This document shows, in pieces, positions 5,021 to 5,027 of a stretch of 5,027 nucleotides of DNA (its first letter is position 1; every line of letters starts with the position of its first letter). The DNA lies in contig JBJMFM010000348.1 of NCBI GenBank assembly GCA_045808425.1, positions 1 to 5,027 of the forward strand. The letters run 5' to 3'. The stretch is from JAFAQB01 sp045808425. Its GTDB lineage: Archaea; Thermoproteota; Nitrososphaeria; Nitrososphaerales; Nitrososphaeraceae. A program made the translations under genes and the position numbers. The notes under the pieces are model-generated. The model did no database searches and was not told where the DNA came from. It saw nothing but the letters and a program-made list of their open reading frames with translations.

Positions 5021-5027
5021 ACAATTA

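Noticed and set aside
1..5027. tRNA, C/D-box RNA, CRISPR array, insertion-sequence ends or defence genes
   Set aside because: No T-loop, RUGAUGA/CUGA pair, regularly spaced repeat, transposase motif or terminal inverted repeat with target duplication was found by reading both strands.

Overview
The window is AT-rich and looks archaeal, most likely an ammonia-oxidising thaumarchaeon (Nitrososphaeria) of the Nitrosocosmicus or Nitrososphaera type. The evidence is indirect. Two of the three genes, and more weakly the third, have a TATA-like box at the distance expected for leaderless or near-leaderless transcripts. Gene ends are followed by T-tracts instead of GC-rich hairpins. The proteins carry Asn/Asp/Gln/Ser-rich insertions, which I associate with that group from general knowledge. 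No rRNA, tRNA or marker gene is present, so the taxonomic call is inference.

Layout from left to right: 1-270 is a non-coding stretch with several small palindromes and the T-tract terminator of the next gene. At 271-2958 on the minus strand lies a complete M1-family zinc aminopeptidase with a C-terminal HEAT-repeat array. 2959-3427 is a divergent intergenic region with candidate promoters at both ends. At 3428-3670 on the plus strand lies a short exported protein rich in Asn, Asp and His. 3671-4123 is a convergent intergenic region holding candidate terminators for both flanking genes and a small hairpin. At 4124-4999 on the minus strand (start perhaps at 4990) lies a soluble conserved-looking protein of unknown function, with its TATA-like box just inside the right edge.

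Each gene appears to be its own transcription unit. The aminopeptidase and the small secreted protein are divergent, and the secreted protein and the unknown protein are convergent. Nothing suggests a shared pathway: the aminopeptidase is probably a cytosolic peptide-trimming enzyme, the secreted protein belongs to the cell surface or periphery, and the third has no assigned role. No mobile element, CRISPR array, defence cassette or RNA gene can be supported. The most notable features are the TAF2-like layout of the aminopeptidase with its catalytic site intact, the recent-looking repeat expansions in low-complexity segments, and the small D/N/H-rich secreted protein.
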